64,000 nt of DNA, taken from assembly GCA_014529385.2 (NCBI GenBank), contig CM043960.1:25360396-25424395 (forward strand). The letters are read 5' to 3'. Below are positions 44,789 through 57,225 of this stretch, in pieces. Source of the stretch: Adiantum capillus-veneris (lineage: Eukaryota > Streptophyta > Polypodiopsida > Polypodiales > Pteridaceae). Under the pieces are notes generated by a model. The model had not been told where the DNA came from. It saw only the letters and a program-made list of their open reading frames with translations, and did not search any database. Every line of letters begins with the position of its first letter. Within the stretch, counting starts at the first letter, position 1. The position numbers and the translations under genes are program-made.

Positions 44789-46935
44789 GTCATTATCAAG
44801 CGCCTTACTTTTATGATGAAAGTGACAATTTCACCAAAATGGTTTTCATGGACAGTTTCAAAATGAGAAAAAATATTTTTTCAACGTAACGTTAGCCTTC
44901 TTCCTATTGGGGCTAAGGAGCATTCTCTCACTAGAGTTGAAAGGCCCGGATTCCTTCGATAAATTCTTCAAGATAAGCTTGAAAAATCATGTTGTGTAGG
45001 TAAACATAAAGTGAAATATAAGTTAGAATTTATGAATATGTTTACATGTAGAGTATTTGTGAGGTAATTACATGCAGGATTTTGCATATCTTATGGATGA
45101 GGTGAAGCCTTTGGATGTTGTAGAGAAGATACCCGAGCTTGTGTTTTCAACGAAATAACTAGTGTATAGGTTTGACTCTAAGATTACTTCTCTATTGATG
45201 GTGACTATTGCATTGTGATATGCATGCATGAGAAGTACTTCATTCTATACCTTAAACTCCTCATAGAAGCTTAAAAATGGATGGTTTGTATATTTTGTGT
45301 GATGGAATTACCAAAATAAAGTTTTTTTTTAAAATTGGTGGCTTGATTTTCTTGAATATTGCTTTGCCTTAAATTCCACGTGGAAGCCTAAGATAGGGTG
45401 GCTTTAATGGTTATTTTTTGAAAAATGATCTCTAAAACAAAGGATACTCTGCTAAAAAATTTGTGGTTACTTAATCCTTTTCTTCTCTCAATACTTCTAG
45501 TTTTCTTTGTTCTTTGATAATTGTTGCAAGTGGGAAGATTGGGTGAGATTTCAGAATTGACAAGAGAGTGGGTTAATGTCGATGATGATATCACTATATA
45601 TTCTCCCTCCTTGCTTGAGAAAAATATGACACCATGGGAAGCACGATTATGTACTTGGTGGCTAGATTATCCGATTGGTGTAATCCCACAACAAGAGAAG
45701 GATCTTCATGAGAGTAAGTTCTTAAAACCATGTGAAATATTAATTTATGAATGTATGTGTGCACTTTAAAGCCATGCACATGATGATAGAAACAATGATG
45801 CTTGTAGGATTCAAGCAAGAGACCCATAGTACTAAAGAATTAGGCGCACTTACTACACCCTCTTCTATGGAGCATCAAGTAAGCGAAGGAAGTGATGAGA
45901 TTGAAGCTAGTAAGAATGCCACAAAAGCTGCCCAAGGTACACAGTCCAATGTGAGGACTACTCAAACAACCACAGGAGCTACTTCTTCTCCTTTTGTTGG
46001 AAATTTGGACAAGAAAGATAAAGGGCTTATGGAACCTCCTAACACCTGAAGTGATCCAAAGTGGATGAATGCAGTTGAGGTCTCTTTAGCGCCTACAACC
46101 TCCTTTGTTGCAGAGTCCTCTCTAGGTCGAGAGAGTTGGGAGAGACGACCTGTGACACGTTCCGTTGGTAAGTTGTCTCAAATGAATTTGAATCTAAAGT
46201 TACTTGCTTGTGAAGATTGTTAGAAAGTTACCACTATAAATAATGGTTGCAGGATTCCAGTACCAAACTTTTGTTGATGCTCTACTTGTTGATGTGACCC
46301 AAATTGATAGATTTGCTCTAATTAGATAAATGCAACGTCCATGAAACATTAAATTTAGTATGTTTTTCAATATATGACTATAAAATGTTTTTTAAATAGC
46401 ATCGACAAGTTTTTTGCCACTCAAAAAACGCATCTTTATAGCAAAGATGGAGTGCCATGTCAAGAGGTAGCTAGATTGATATTTGCAGATTTTCGTACGG
46501 GTTTATTGGTGGACGCCCTTGGTCCTATCCCTTGGGGTAAGTAAAATTTTATTATTTTAAAGGGTAACAAGAAAGTAACTTGTCTTGTTAACATTTTGAT
46601 TTTTTAGAGGGCACGACTATTCCCAAGTGGAATACTTTCTCTCGTGTTTGGTAAGGGGTTGCATGGATCTTGCTTGCGAGTATTTGGCCGACGAGGGCTT
46701 CTTGGTCACCATGTGCTTAGCTGAGCACATAGGGGAGTTCCTTGTGGATGCATCAATAGTGGGGCTTGTGCTTCATCGTACTTGGATGCTTGTGTGTGAC
46801 TCCAAGGCATATCGACATCCCGTCACTAGAGAGGCGGTAAGATAATTGATGTTTTAATATATCTTGTTATATTTTATTTTATGGGCAGCTTCTAAATTTG
46901 ATAATATCATATTTAAAATTTGTATATTCAAATAG

Positions 46936-47133
46936 GTGCTTGACCTTATAATGTGTCTTTGGCATCGTGTTGGTCAAGCTGTGCCGAGCTACAACAGAGA
47001 GAGTGGGGAGAAGATTTTGGAGAGGTTGTTTCTAGCATACCATAGCTATGTATTAGATGATTGTGTTTTCCCCACAGAAGTTGATGGTGAAATTGTTAGA
47101 GGTGGTGAGGAGAGAAGTAGTGTATTTTTTTTG
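46936..47133 (+). CDS. Exon of the unidentified gene
   Basis: Open over its whole length between AG at 46934-46935 and GTAAGT at 47134, phase 0 at both ends. It encodes 66 residues including NRESGEKILERLFLAYHSYV and RGGEERSSVFFL. The clean borders are the strongest sign that this locus was spliced. Confidence 0.55.
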
Positions 47134-47253
47134 GTAAGTCACTTATCTTGTAGATGCTGATTTGAATGATCCTTGTATTAATTAAGTTTGACACATTATT
47201 TCCACCACTTGCAAGAGTAATGGTGTTTATTTCTATATTGGTGACATGGTCAG

Positions 47254-47433
47254 GTGGTTGCTGGCAACATTCACAGAGCGTTGCGACTATGTCTTAGATG
47301 TGTTTTTGCAGGGTGTGGTGGTTTGGGGAAGGCAAGTGCAGAAGACCTGAGACATTGCATGTGTTTAGAGCTAGATGATGTACTCTATGAGCAGTGTCTT
47401 TCTCCCATAGTGTGTGGACCCATGCAAAGCTAA
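47254..47433 (+). CDS. Last exon of the unidentified gene
   Basis: Follows CAG at 47251-47253 in phase 0 and runs 59 codons to TAA at 47431. It encodes VVAGNIHRALRLCLRCVFAG and LRHCMCLELDDVLYEQCLSP. Confidence 0.5.
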   Translation: MVAGNIHRALRLCLRCVFAGCGGLGKASAEDLRHCMCLELDDVLYEQCLSPIVCGPMQS

Positions 47434-47700
47434 GACGGAGGAGATTGTTGTGAGATGATCCATACATTTGATTTTGTTACTACTATGATCTACAGATTAT
47501 GTACTTCTTTTACATTTTTTGGGGTGGTAACAATGTGTGACTACATGATTGATGTCACATGTTTGGAATGTCTCTATGTTTGGTTTGTCTCTATGTTGGT
47601 TTGAGAAAGATTGAAGATCACCTTGTGAAACTACCTGTCATACTTTCAATTCCTTTTTAAAGAGCACACTTTTTCTCTAGGTGGTAGCTAACAAAGATTT

Positions 47701-48235
47701 TATTTGAAGGATTTTTTGTTAGTCTTTTCATTGTTTTGAACGTCCTTAATCTCTTCTAGAGGTCTTTGTGATAAAGGTGGAGAAATACTTTATAGAATTA
47801 TTAGGCTAAAATGAAGGAAACTCTTGCAAATTTATTTTTTCTGTACTTGAAAAATTTGGTTTGGGATTCATATTGTTTGCTTTTGGCCTATAGTTTGTGT
47901 GCAAGTTTTGTCGACAAGCTCATTTAGGCCATGTTGCACTGCAAAAGAATAGAAAAGTTAGTACAAACTTATATGAAGGGTTTTTTGTTAGTCTTATGTG
48001 TGTGTGAACGTTCCTAATCTCTTGCAAAGGCCTTTGTGATGAAGGTGGAGCGGTACTTTATAAATTTTTAAAAGCTAAAATGAAGGAAACTCTAGCAATT
48101 TTTTTAAAAATTTGTACTTCAAACTTTGGTTTTAAATTTATATTTCTTTACTTTTATCCAATAGCTGTACGTAAATTTTGTCTTAGACAAGCTTATTTAG
48201 GCCATGTTGCATTGCGAAAGAACAGAAGAAAAGTA
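47701..48235. repeat. Two-copy tandem repeat, 269 bp unit
   Basis: TTTTTTGTTAGTCTT, AATCTCTT, AAAATGAAGGAAACTCT and TTTAGGCCATGTTGCA occur in the same order from 47701 and from 47970. The copies are diverged by roughly a fifth. No coding content. Confidence 0.8.
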
Positions 48236-48370
48236 CTAATTACAAAAGCATGAAACATGAAGCTCGCAAAAAATAAATCCCCCCTAAAATAATGCTCAAA
48301 ATAGTGGTACATGAATGTGCGCGTCTGTCACACGTGTCAATGCAAAGGACTTGCCGATGCACTGTATACA

Positions 48371-48547
48371 AGCCACACTTGGGCACCCATGCTTAGCCAA
48401 CTAACCCTTGAATGTTCCAGTTAGAGTGCGCCTCTCATCAGCGATCACTCTACCCTTTTCCTATTGGACCGACAAGCCCGGTACCTGACTCTACCAAATA
48501 AATAAATCGACGTATGTCGTAGGTGACAGGAATGTGCGTGAGGGTTG
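48371..48547 (-). repeat. Element H 3' LTR, truncated
   Basis: Only the first 177 bp of the LTR remain; similarity to the 5' LTR ends at CACACTTGGGC. A candidate polypurine tract (AGGAAGGGGG, minus strand) lies at about 48551-48560. Confidence 0.65.
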
Positions 48548-48560
48548 ACATACCCCCTTC

Positions 48561-50149
48561 CTGATGTACATTCCATCCTTGGAAGCTATTGAGTTGAAGT
48601 CCGTTCATCGAGGTGGAAGAGCATTTGAGATGAATGTCCTTAGCCTTCTTCAAACACTACAAAATCAAACAACATTGGCACAGTAATTGCATTCTCATAT
48701 ACAAATAAAAATCATATGCAGTTTTTGGTAGACAAATTGATTGGTAGCAAAATTTTAAACCATTTGTCAGCAATAAACATTAAATTGTAATATAATCAAA
48801 CGCATAAACAATTATAAAGGTAAAAAACTAAACAAGTCTGAGGTCGCTAATTTAACGATCGAAAGGCACTAGAGATCAACTATTAATACCATGGGCAAGC
48901 TTCTCAATTTTCTTCGATCAATTAAGTTGCTTAATCGCGAGAGCCAAGTATTTCATGTTTGAGGGCTGACTAGAGGTTATACCTAGAAGACCTTGTAGTT
49001 AACCTACGATAAAAGGAATTGCTCATGAAATCATCGCCTGACTTATTTCCTTTTCTTTGACCCCCCAAAATCTTTTCAGATTGATTCAATTTTGATGTGC
49101 GTGATTATTTTGTATGCCTTGGGTTTTTTGCTTTTCAAGGAAAAGCGCCCACATTGGGAACCTCTAGGGCTCTAGTACCATAGGCGATACATGTGAGTGG
49201 AGTACCAAATCGCTGAGATTTCTTCTAGCTTAAGATTTTACATTGTGGCACTTTGATTTTTTTGTTTGTTCGTTTTCAACATTTTAATTTTGTAACTTCG
49301 GGGGGTTATATAACATTGTTACCCTCCCCAGGCTCATCACACTAGTTAAATCCCTTTATAATACTTAAGCTAAAGGTCAATAGGGACTAAGCCCACTAGA
49401 AAGCCCTAGTACATTTCACACAATGCTGCCTAAATCGGATTAAGAACCTAGGTAACCATTGATTATTAGGAATGCATTCCCCATGGTATTAAGAGAAGAT
49501 CTCTAACGCCTAGCTTGGTTAAACTAGCTTAATTGAACTACTTGATTTTTAAACCTAGACAAGTGATTATGATAAAAAATTACATTGAATTTAATGTTTG
49601 ATACTAACAAATGCGCTAGATATTATGCTACCAATCACAATTAAGATAAACATGGATGTAAAAGAGATAAGGGGCAATGCTAAATGGACAAGAAACACCT
49701 GTTTGTGTTGATGGTCGCGCTTGATTTGAAGTGTGAACGAGAGAAAGATTTCATGAAGGTCCAAATCCTAACAACATCAATTGTTCCTGTACACACTATG
49801 AAACACAAACAATACCTCTAGGAGGCACATCAGTGGGAAGACAGAACTTTGCTAATCACTAAACTCTAAAACAGAACACTCCTATTGTAGTAATCTTACC
49901 TACCCTCTATCACTCAAGTGATGAGGATCAAAGGTGTTTGATGACATAGGTTTCTAATTCAGTGTACCAGATGTGAATGCGTAGGTCTAGGTCAATGTTT
50001 TGACTTTTATTGTGCACACTCGTTTGCTAATTGCTCTTGCTCTTTACTATTTTTTTTTTGGTGAGTATAAGGATTTATATATACATTCCCTAAGATCGGA
50101 AATCTCAAGGGTCAGGGAAAGAAGGGTAAGAGGGAAATAAATCAATAGG
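48561..50149. other. Element H 3' untranslated part
   Basis: No frames of note. The minus strand has another purine run (AAGGAAGGGGGGAAG, about 50166-50180) at the end of the last frame and a TATATATAAAT at about 50075-50085. An alternative reading is that a different LTR begins there. Confidence 0.4.
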
Positions 50150-51480
50150 CTAACGTGAATGAAGACTTCCCCCCTTCCTTGGGTAGATCATACTGTTTGA
50201 AATCACCCTTTGAAACCAATTTTTCCAGTTGGTAATAGGTGAGGATTTTTGCAAGTAGTTTTCTATTACCTTAGGTGCCTCATCAAGTTGCAAGGGTGGT
50301 AAGGTACTCTCCCATGAACGAACTTGAAGTAGTGCATCAGGTAATAATTGAACAATGGGAGGTGTCAACTCTTTTGTAACTTCATGGAGGTTGCCTATGA
50401 TAGGTGGAGGTTGTGTAGAAGATTTTATCTCTATGGATGCATTACATGAGGAGCTAGAAGCTTTATTCATTTTTTCTATGGTTGAGTTGAGCAAAACAAG
50501 CCTTTCTCGCTTGGGAACCATACTAGCTCCGGATCCGGTGTATAGTGTTTTGTGATTTTCCCTTTCTCATGATCTCTCATTGGCTTTGTCGTCTCACAGG
50601 GTTTGACTCACATACGTCAGGTGACAGGTAAGAACACAATCTACCTTTTGGTACCCAGATTTGATCATTTCCTTGATAGTAGCCTTGGGCTTTCAATAGT
50701 CTTTTAGGAATCCAACGCCACGTTTCCTTACATTTCTTGGAGCATGTATGTTTTCTTTATTATATGAGGATGAGTCTTGTCAGAATCTATATGCATTGCT
50801 TCTAGCATATTTAAGGATACGAGTGGTGGCATTTCATCCCCCTCAAGTGTTACCCAGGTTGTCCCCCTGTTTCCCCAAGTGTCTATGGTTGCCACTAGGT
50901 GGACCCAATCCACATTGTCCGACTCAATCATCCCAGGTAGTACGTCCATATAAGGAGAATCTTCCTCAACATCAGTGTCCGTTTTACACGTGTAACAATA
51001 CTACAATGGGGCCGAGTGAACTGTGATGTCAGATCTATGATCAATTATAAACCTGTTTCCTAAAGGATGTGCTCGACCAGTTACCAGATCCACTCGAATG
51101 ATAGAATCCTCGAATTGCAAGTAGACATGGTTTTTAGACTAGTCATGCACCATTTTTGCTCCCCTCATGAAAGGACATCCTAAGATCATCTCCGATGCCA
51201 TAGTGTGCTTGGTGAAATCCATAACAATGAAGGTAATTCTTATTTTATGTCCAAAGACCTTGATCTTGAGATCTTCTAGCATCCCAATAGGTTTAACAAT
51301 AGACCCATTGGCCATCTTCACTACTATGGTTCTGGTCACAAGGTGAGGTCTTCCCATAGTTTCCCCACAATGCTAACCCCAACGCCACCATCAAGGATTC
51401 CCTTCATAGTTAATCCCTTAGTAGTGATTGGTATGGTTGCATTCGATTCATCACCCTCAAAGTATCATCCCAACTTGTTA
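50150..51480 (-). pseudogene. Element H: aspartic protease and tail
   Basis: The frame 51139-51357 has TRTIVVKMANGSIVKPIGML, the DLKIKVFGHKIRITFIVMDF strand pair and MASEMILGCPFMRGAKMVHD, typical of the retroviral-type protease of plant Ty3 elements; the active-site part lies upstream near 51370-51400. Downstream frames (50728-50949, 50150-50521) are a polar tail. The protease would cut Gag. Interrupted; fossil. Confidence 0.7.
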
Positions 51481-54400
51481 ACAGGTATTTCTATAACTTG
51501 TTAACTTGTTAACATGTATTTCTATAACAAGGTTCTCATCTAGGTTGGGTTGTGGATCTAAGTGTTCCTCCTCTATTGGCATCTCTCGAGATCCATCCAT
51601 CTGTGCAAATTGTGGTAGCCCAAACTTCAGTTCTCCATTGAGGAAGGCTCGAAGAGCTGAGACTAGCTCAGGGTCATTATATAGTTTGGACATGATGGTA
51701 GTTCTAACTTCTGAAGACATGAAATCCATCAATTTGGCAATGTTTAACGGCACCTTTTGGGCTTCAGCCCCTTGACGTGTGGAAGATGGGATCTCCATTT
51801 CTTTGATATGATCAGGTAGTCCCTCTGTAAAGAAGTGAGTATGCCCACTTTCCCATGACTTTAAGTCACTTTCTCTTTGGATGACACTAGGTATGGCTAA
51901 GGGTCTATGGACTTGGTAAGGTTGTTGTTGCATAGGGAACACGGTGTCTGTAATCTGGATCTGCCTAGGTGCTGGTTCTAAATCCCTTTGGGTATCTTCT
52001 ACCAAACTCCTTAATTGCTTGAATTGCTCAATCTCCTTTGTAGGGTTTGGATAAGTTCCTATCTTCTTCTTGGATCCTAGACATTGTGGCTCATGATGAT
52101 CTTCCTTGTTGTTTTCTTTCCCAGTGGTCGTTTTGGTCTCCAGGGTTTCACCTGAATCAAAATCCTCTTCAGCATCGTTCATATATACAGGGTCGTCACC
52201 AGTCCCTATGTTGGTCTTTGAACTGGGGTCTGACTTGTCCCCAATAGTCCTCCATATAGTATTGTGGACTTTCTTCAAGCCCATCCATCCCATACGCAAT
52301 ATTAGGGTCTGTATCTTCCTCACAACCTTCCAAAAAAGCAATGGATGACTCACAACCCACTTGATTCACAGAAGTGATTCTTGGATGTAGTGATTGCGGT
52401 CCTAGCACCGGAGGTGGTAAGGGTGTTGTTTGAACAACATTCGAGGCCCTAGGGACCATGTGTTGTGACATTTGTTCAAGAGGTGGGGCCGGCATCAATG
52501 CAGGCACTTGAGATGTGTCTGTCCATGCTAAGGTTGGTCTATTGTCCATCGCGCACTTAAATACTATGAAATCCTTAGCTTGATGACCATACCTCCCACA
52601 GACATTGCAATTCCCATTGAACTGGGGTTTGACTTGTCCCCAATAGTCCTCCATATAGTATTGTGGACTTTCTTCAAGCCCATCCATCCCATACGCAATA
52701 TTAGGGTCTGTATCTTCCTCACAACCTTCCAAAAAAGCAATGGATGACTCACAACCCACTTGATTCACAGAAGTGATTCTTGGATGTAGTGATTGCGGTC
52801 CTAGCACCGGAGGTGGTAAGGGTGTTGTTTGAACAACATTCGAGGCCCTAGGGACCATGTGTTGTGACATTTGTTCAAGAGGTGGGGCCGGCATCAATGC
52901 AGGCACTTGAGATGTGTCTGTCCATGCTAAGGTTGGTCTATTGTCCATCGCGCACTTAAATACTATGAAATCCTTAGCTTGATGACCATACCTCCCACAG
53001 ACATTGCAATTCCCATTGAATTTTACTCTACTAGTAGGGAATTCACTGGTACTATGCGGTCCATAGCATACTGAGCACCATTGTTGCTCCCTTCTTGGAT
53101 ACATATGATTGTTTTGCGGAGCACGATTGTCTCTAAGCCTCTCTTGAATGGCCTTGGTGAGGTCTGCTAAAGTCATCTCATATATTTTTGGCTCCTTAGC
53201 AATAGGCTTTAGGGTCTTTGGTTAATGCCCCGATGCTTGCGAGCTAATAGATTTAGGCTCAACAGACACTCTTTCTCCTTGAATCATTAAATTATCCTCC
53301 AATTGGATCGCATCGGTGGTGACTGCTTCCCAAGTGGTGATACCTCTAATGACTAGGCCATTGTAAATATCCTCATGTCGTAATCCCCTAATGAATCTAT
53401 CAGGCAATTGATTATTATTGAAGAGCTCATTTGGATTACAACGAGAATTCAAATGCTTCAAGTGACTAATAAAGTCTCTCACCGACTCTCCTTCCTCTCA
53501 TTGGGCTTTTTGGACCTGAGAGGCTACACCCCAAAGCACTCCCTCTCGTATGTGGGTAATTCGTTTTTTCCTTCACCCTTATGGTTCTATACCAATCCCC
53601 AGCCTTCCCACTTAAGGTTAGGCTTAAAGCATTACTCTTATGCAGGTCATTGTGTTCTCCTAGAGAATCACATATTTGTTCAAACACTTCGATATTCTTT
53701 CTCACATCCCCATCTCCACTAAATTTTTGTGTAAGCTTGGCTATTTGTATTGCCTTACTTCTAGGTTCTCTATCAGGCGTGTTACGCATATTCTCATTAA
53801 TATATCGACCGATAGCTTGAGAAAATGTTGCCAAGTCACCGAAGTGAGCAGGAACCATGGGTGAAGGCGCTCCAGAGACTACATGTGGAGTAAATATTGG
53901 CATTGGGCTTGGCAGGTAGGAAGCCCTTGGGTTTCACCTTTATACGGTGTTGTGCCATGTGGCGGCCCGAAGTTCATATGTGTGGCGCTAGGCATAACAG
54001 ACGTCGGATGTGACATGCTAATGCTAGCTGGTATGGTCCCATGGAAATAAGAGCTTGGGTGTTGTGGTTGTGGAGCATAGGTTATTGAAACAATGGGAGG
54101 GGTAGGGACTACATGAGTTGCAGGCATTGAGCTATCATGTAGTGGTGCTTTACTAACAAATGAGGTCCATGGCGTGTTTCTTGGAATGCCCATCATTGGG
54201 GTATGCATGGTAGCCATGGCGTCATCAAGGGAAAGATGAGCTAGACTTGGAAAAGTAAAGCTATCACTTGTGGGCTCAGATTGCACTGAGACCCCTGGGT
54301 GACAAAACCACATATGGAGGATCCATCGGACTTACCAAATAAGTCTCCATTTGCGATAAGGTTGGTTGTTTAGACTTGTATCCAAGAATCTCATGAGACC

Positions 54401-55292
54401 CGTTGAAGGCATGTGGATCCCCTTGTTCTGTCTCTCTAGCTCAATAACCCTATGGATGACCTCACAAACTCTTTCTTATTGATCCTCCACACTAGTAGCA
54501 CCCATTGTGGATTGTAGGACATCTTACCAACCCACGTGATAGGGGTGACCTGTGTATAGGTCGGTTAGAGTTTCCGTTTGTAGTTAGTACTCCCAGTTCT
54601 CATTTAGGAACGCTCTATCTAGGCTTGAGGTGCTAGGGGTGTCCTTTGAACTAGATGCAATGTGGCTCTCTATGGGTTGACCCTTAGTGATTGCTCTCCT
54701 AGCAAGGATATTGACATAGGAGCTTTCGCTTTTAGCTCTCTTCGTTGCTCCGCCTTGCATAAGCTCCCAATTTCCTTTTCCCTAGCCGCAATGATATATC
54801 GCTCGACCTCTTGCACTTCGGTAAGGCTTCTACCATCAGGTAATATAACCTCGGAAGGAAATAGCTCCGAAGAGTCAGGGGAGCAGTGAATGGAGTATTC
54901 ACGTGCACATTCTCTAAGAGCATAGGGTCTACGTTCGTCATGAATGGAGAATTTACTTCCCCACCCCCCTCATTTACATTGTTAGCTCCATGTTTCAAGC
55001 TGCTAAGCATGCTCAGCCTAGACCGTGGACCCATGGCATGCATGTCTTGGCTTGACCTATCAAGATTAGGCATTCGGAAACCCTCCATGATGTCGTAGTC
55101 AGAGGAAGAGTCACTAGCCGCTATATTTGGGTCTTGGTTTGTACTACCTTGGGTCCCCGCCAAGGGCCCGGAACCTAAGGTAGGTGGATATTGAGAACTC
55201 ACGTAAGTCGAAATGCTCTCTAGTTGCTTGGCGTCTAGCACACGACCGAAGCACAGATGCATGTGCCTTTGGCACCCTACAAGCGTCGACAA
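51478..55292 (-). pseudogene. Element H: gag region
   Basis: Minus-strand frames: 54732-55292 (acidic N-terminal part), 53879-54313 (P-, S- and T-rich), 53466-53903 with a Gag core (AIQIAKLTQKFSGDGDVRKN, LSLTLSGKAGDWYRTIRV), 53222-53482 (NELFNNNQLPDRFIRGLRHE), 52196-53176 with CCHC-like knuckles (CNVCGRYGHQAKDF, twice because of a duplication) and 51478-52353 leading to protease. The order is Gag core, knuckle, linker, protease. Broken. Confidence 0.75.
52221..53018. repeat. 399 bp in-frame tandem duplication in element H gag
   Basis: AACTGGGGT(C/T)TGACTTGTCC and everything after it up to the knuckle at CATTGCAATTCCCATTG repeats with a step of 399 bp (52221 and 52620). By eye the copies differ at only one or two bases. 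The step is 133 codons, so the frame is kept and the zinc knuckle plus its P-rich linker occurs twice. Confidence 0.9.
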
Positions 55293-55319
55293 ATAACCTC
55301 AAAGGTTAACCACTTACTT

Positions 55320-55384
55320 TTTTAGGTGTCCGTTTTCACTCATTTTTTATGCCGCTGCTGTGCCGTCGTTGCAATGCTCAATCA

Positions 55385-55429
<45 letters not shown>

Positions 55430-55733
55430 GCATAAACACACACATAAGGAGATGAAGAAGAAGAAGATGGAGATGGAGCAAGAGCACTCTTTAATTGCAC
55501 AAATGAAAGAATGAGTGATTTCTAGGTTTAGGTGACTTTTATATGAGCTTGCCCATTCACACTTGGGCGCCTATTCTTAGCCCACTAACCCTTGAATGTT
55601 CCAGTTAGAGTGCGCCTCTCATCAGCGATCACTCTACCCTTTTCCTATTGGACTGACAAGCCCGGTACCTGACTCTAGCAAATAAATAATACGAAGTATG
55701 TCTTAGGTGACAAGAATGTGTGTGAGGGTTAAC
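55320..55733 (-). repeat. Element H 5' LTR
   Basis: On the minus strand it starts TGTTAACCCTCAC at 55733 and has a TATA box (CATATAAAAGTC) at about 55535-55545, followed by a transcribed (GA)n tract. The inner edge and the primer site were not identified, so the left coordinate is approximate. Confidence 0.55.
55387..55427. repeat. (CT)n microsatellite in element H leader/LTR
   Basis: 41 bp of CT, downstream of the TATA box on the minus strand, so it would be transcribed as GA. Confidence 0.9.
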
Positions 55734-55734
55734 A

Positions 55735-56790
55735 ATGAAGTTCAACAAGTACATGCAGTCTCAAGGGTGTGAAAGGAGCAAGCAATATCACTGCTTCTAT
55801 GATCAAAAGTTGAATGATGGTTCACTTATCATCTTGATAATTTATGTTGATGATATGCTACTTTTTAGGAAGTCCAAAGACAAGATTTCCATCTTGAAGA
55901 AGTCACTTAGCGTGCAGTTTTCTATGAAGGATTTGGGAGATGTAAGTCACTTTCTTGGTATGCATATCAAGAGGGATAAAAACATGGAATATTGGAGTTG
56001 TCTTGGGAAACGTATGTCCACGAGGTCTTGCAATGTGTTAATATGTAGGGAGGGAAGGCTACGTTGAGTACCCCAATGCAGCCATATACAAAACTTGGCA
56101 AGGATGATGCTCCCAAGCCTAAGAAAGATAAAATTGGCCAAGGTGCCATATTCTTCAGCAATTGGCAATCTCATGTATGCCATGATAGCTACAAGACCAT
56201 ACATTGCTTTTATAGTGGGAGTGGTTAGCATATTTATGGCAAATCCTAGTATAAAGAACTAGTAAGCAATAAGTACATTTTGAGACATCTGAAAGGTATT
56301 ACAGACAAATGCTTACGCTTTGAGAATAGTGATGCATCCATTGTGGATTGCATGGATGCAGATTATGAGGGTTGTGTGGATAGTCGGAGATCCACTTCTG
56401 GCTATTCTTTTCTATTTGTTGGAGCAGCTGTGTCATGAAGATCATGTCTCCAGAACTGTATGTCATCTTCCACCACGGAGGCAAAGTATGTGTCAATTTT
56501 TAATGCTAGCAAGAAAGTTGTGTGGTTAGCTCGCCTAGTGGAAGATCTTGTCATTACTTAGACTACAGTGTTGCATTATGATAACCAGAGTGCGACTGCA
56601 TTAGCAAAACCCCCCATGTTTCACTCCAAGTCAAAACATACAAAAGTTCGTTATCATGTGATACGGGACATATTGGAGGCTAGCAAGTGCATTGAGCTAG
56701 TCAAGGTTCATACATATGACAACCCTGTAGATGCTCTAATGATGTAAGGTCTCCACCTTTCTAGTTGTAGAGGAATGAACTCAAAGCTTT
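55735..56790 (+). pseudogene. Copia RT/RNase H fragment
   Basis: The frame 55735-56067 has YHCFYDQKLNDGSLIILIIYVDDMLLF, the Copia YVDDM active-site strand, then KSLSVQFSMKDLGDVSHFLGMHI. Further on, YILRHLKGITDKCLRFEN, DADYEGCVDSRRSTSGYSFLF, TEAKYVSIFNASKKVVWLARL and VRYHVIRDILEA mark RNase H. The 5' part of the element is absent, cut at the edge of element H. About ten breaks; older than elements F and G. Confidence 0.75.
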
Positions 56791-57225
56791 AGGAGAAAGC
56801 ATGGGTCATACAAACAGGTAAAACACTATCTTGAAAGCAGTTAAAAATGTTATTTTTGGAATCTTAAACTCAACAAACCCAAGGCTAGAAATTTCAGAAT
56901 TAAGTCCGTACAAAAACAGACACCGCTAGTCCCTCCGGAAGATTCAATGTAAATTAGATTGCTAAGAAAAATTGGATGATTGTAGTAATCATTTAAGCAT
57001 AAACTTTTAATAAGGCCTCCCAAATATTTACTAGATATTTATCAATTAGGCAAAAAAATAGGTTAAAATTTAGCAGATTTGATTTTTAAAGCTGACAGGT
57101 GGGTGATGGGAGGAGTCATTGCTGACCTGCCACGAACAGGAAAAGCAGTAGGGGGTGCTAGGGGAGCTATAGGGCTGCCTTGGATGCAAGCTACTACCAT
57201 TTCCAGCCTGTGAGTGCCAAGAAAT
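56791..57225. other. No gene seen; upstream part of a promoter-like region
   Basis: No frame of note. GC content rises at 57100-57220 (TGGGTGATGGGAGG, GGGGGTGCTAGGGGAG) just before a TATA box. Confidence 0.4.

Larger units (their letters stand above)
45085..47433 (+). pseudogene. Unidentified spliced gene, probably decaying
   Basis: Several protein-like blocks are separated by AT-rich stretches bounded by GT...AG. The best are the block ending at 46836 (EYFLSCLVRGCMDLACEYLADEGFLVTMCLAEH... HRTWMLVCDSKAYRHPVTREA), the exon 46936-47133 (66 codons, VLDLIMCLWHRVGQAVPSYN... YHSYVLDDCVFPTEVDGEI) and the exon 47254-47433 (60 codons to TAA). Donors at 46837 (GTAAGA) and 47134 (GTAAGT) and acceptors ending 46935 and 47253 keep the frame. 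Upstream exon candidates lie at 45521-45715 (SELTREWVNVDDDITIYSPS... WWLDYPIG), 45809-46050 and 46404-46536 (KDGVPCQEVARLIFADFRTGLLVDALGPIPW). More may start near 44740. Not recognised. The PIPW strand followed by GFLVTMCLAEHIGEF faintly recalls a class I methyltransferase, a guess only. At least one junction does not keep frame, so a pseudogene or wrong exon edges. Confidence 0.5.
48371..55733 (-). mobile_element. Element H: Ty3-like LTR element, gag-protease only
   Basis: About 177 bp at 48371-48547 recur at 55560-55733 in the same orientation (about 90% alike), and the minus-strand copies start TGT(C/T)AACCCTCAC, so they are LTR starts. A purine run (AGGAAGGGGG) precedes the left one. Between them the minus strand encodes gag and a protease and no RT or integrase in 6.8 kb. 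The 3' LTR is cut off at 48371. Roughly ten breaks; LTR divergence suggests an age of a few million years. It abuts a Copia fragment at 55735, which it probably interrupted. Confidence 0.7.

Noticed and set aside
50166-50180. Purine run taken as element H's main polypurine tract
   Set aside because: The following sequence does not start with TG and has no second copy, whereas the run at about 48551 directly precedes a block repeated at the other end. Kept only as an alternative.
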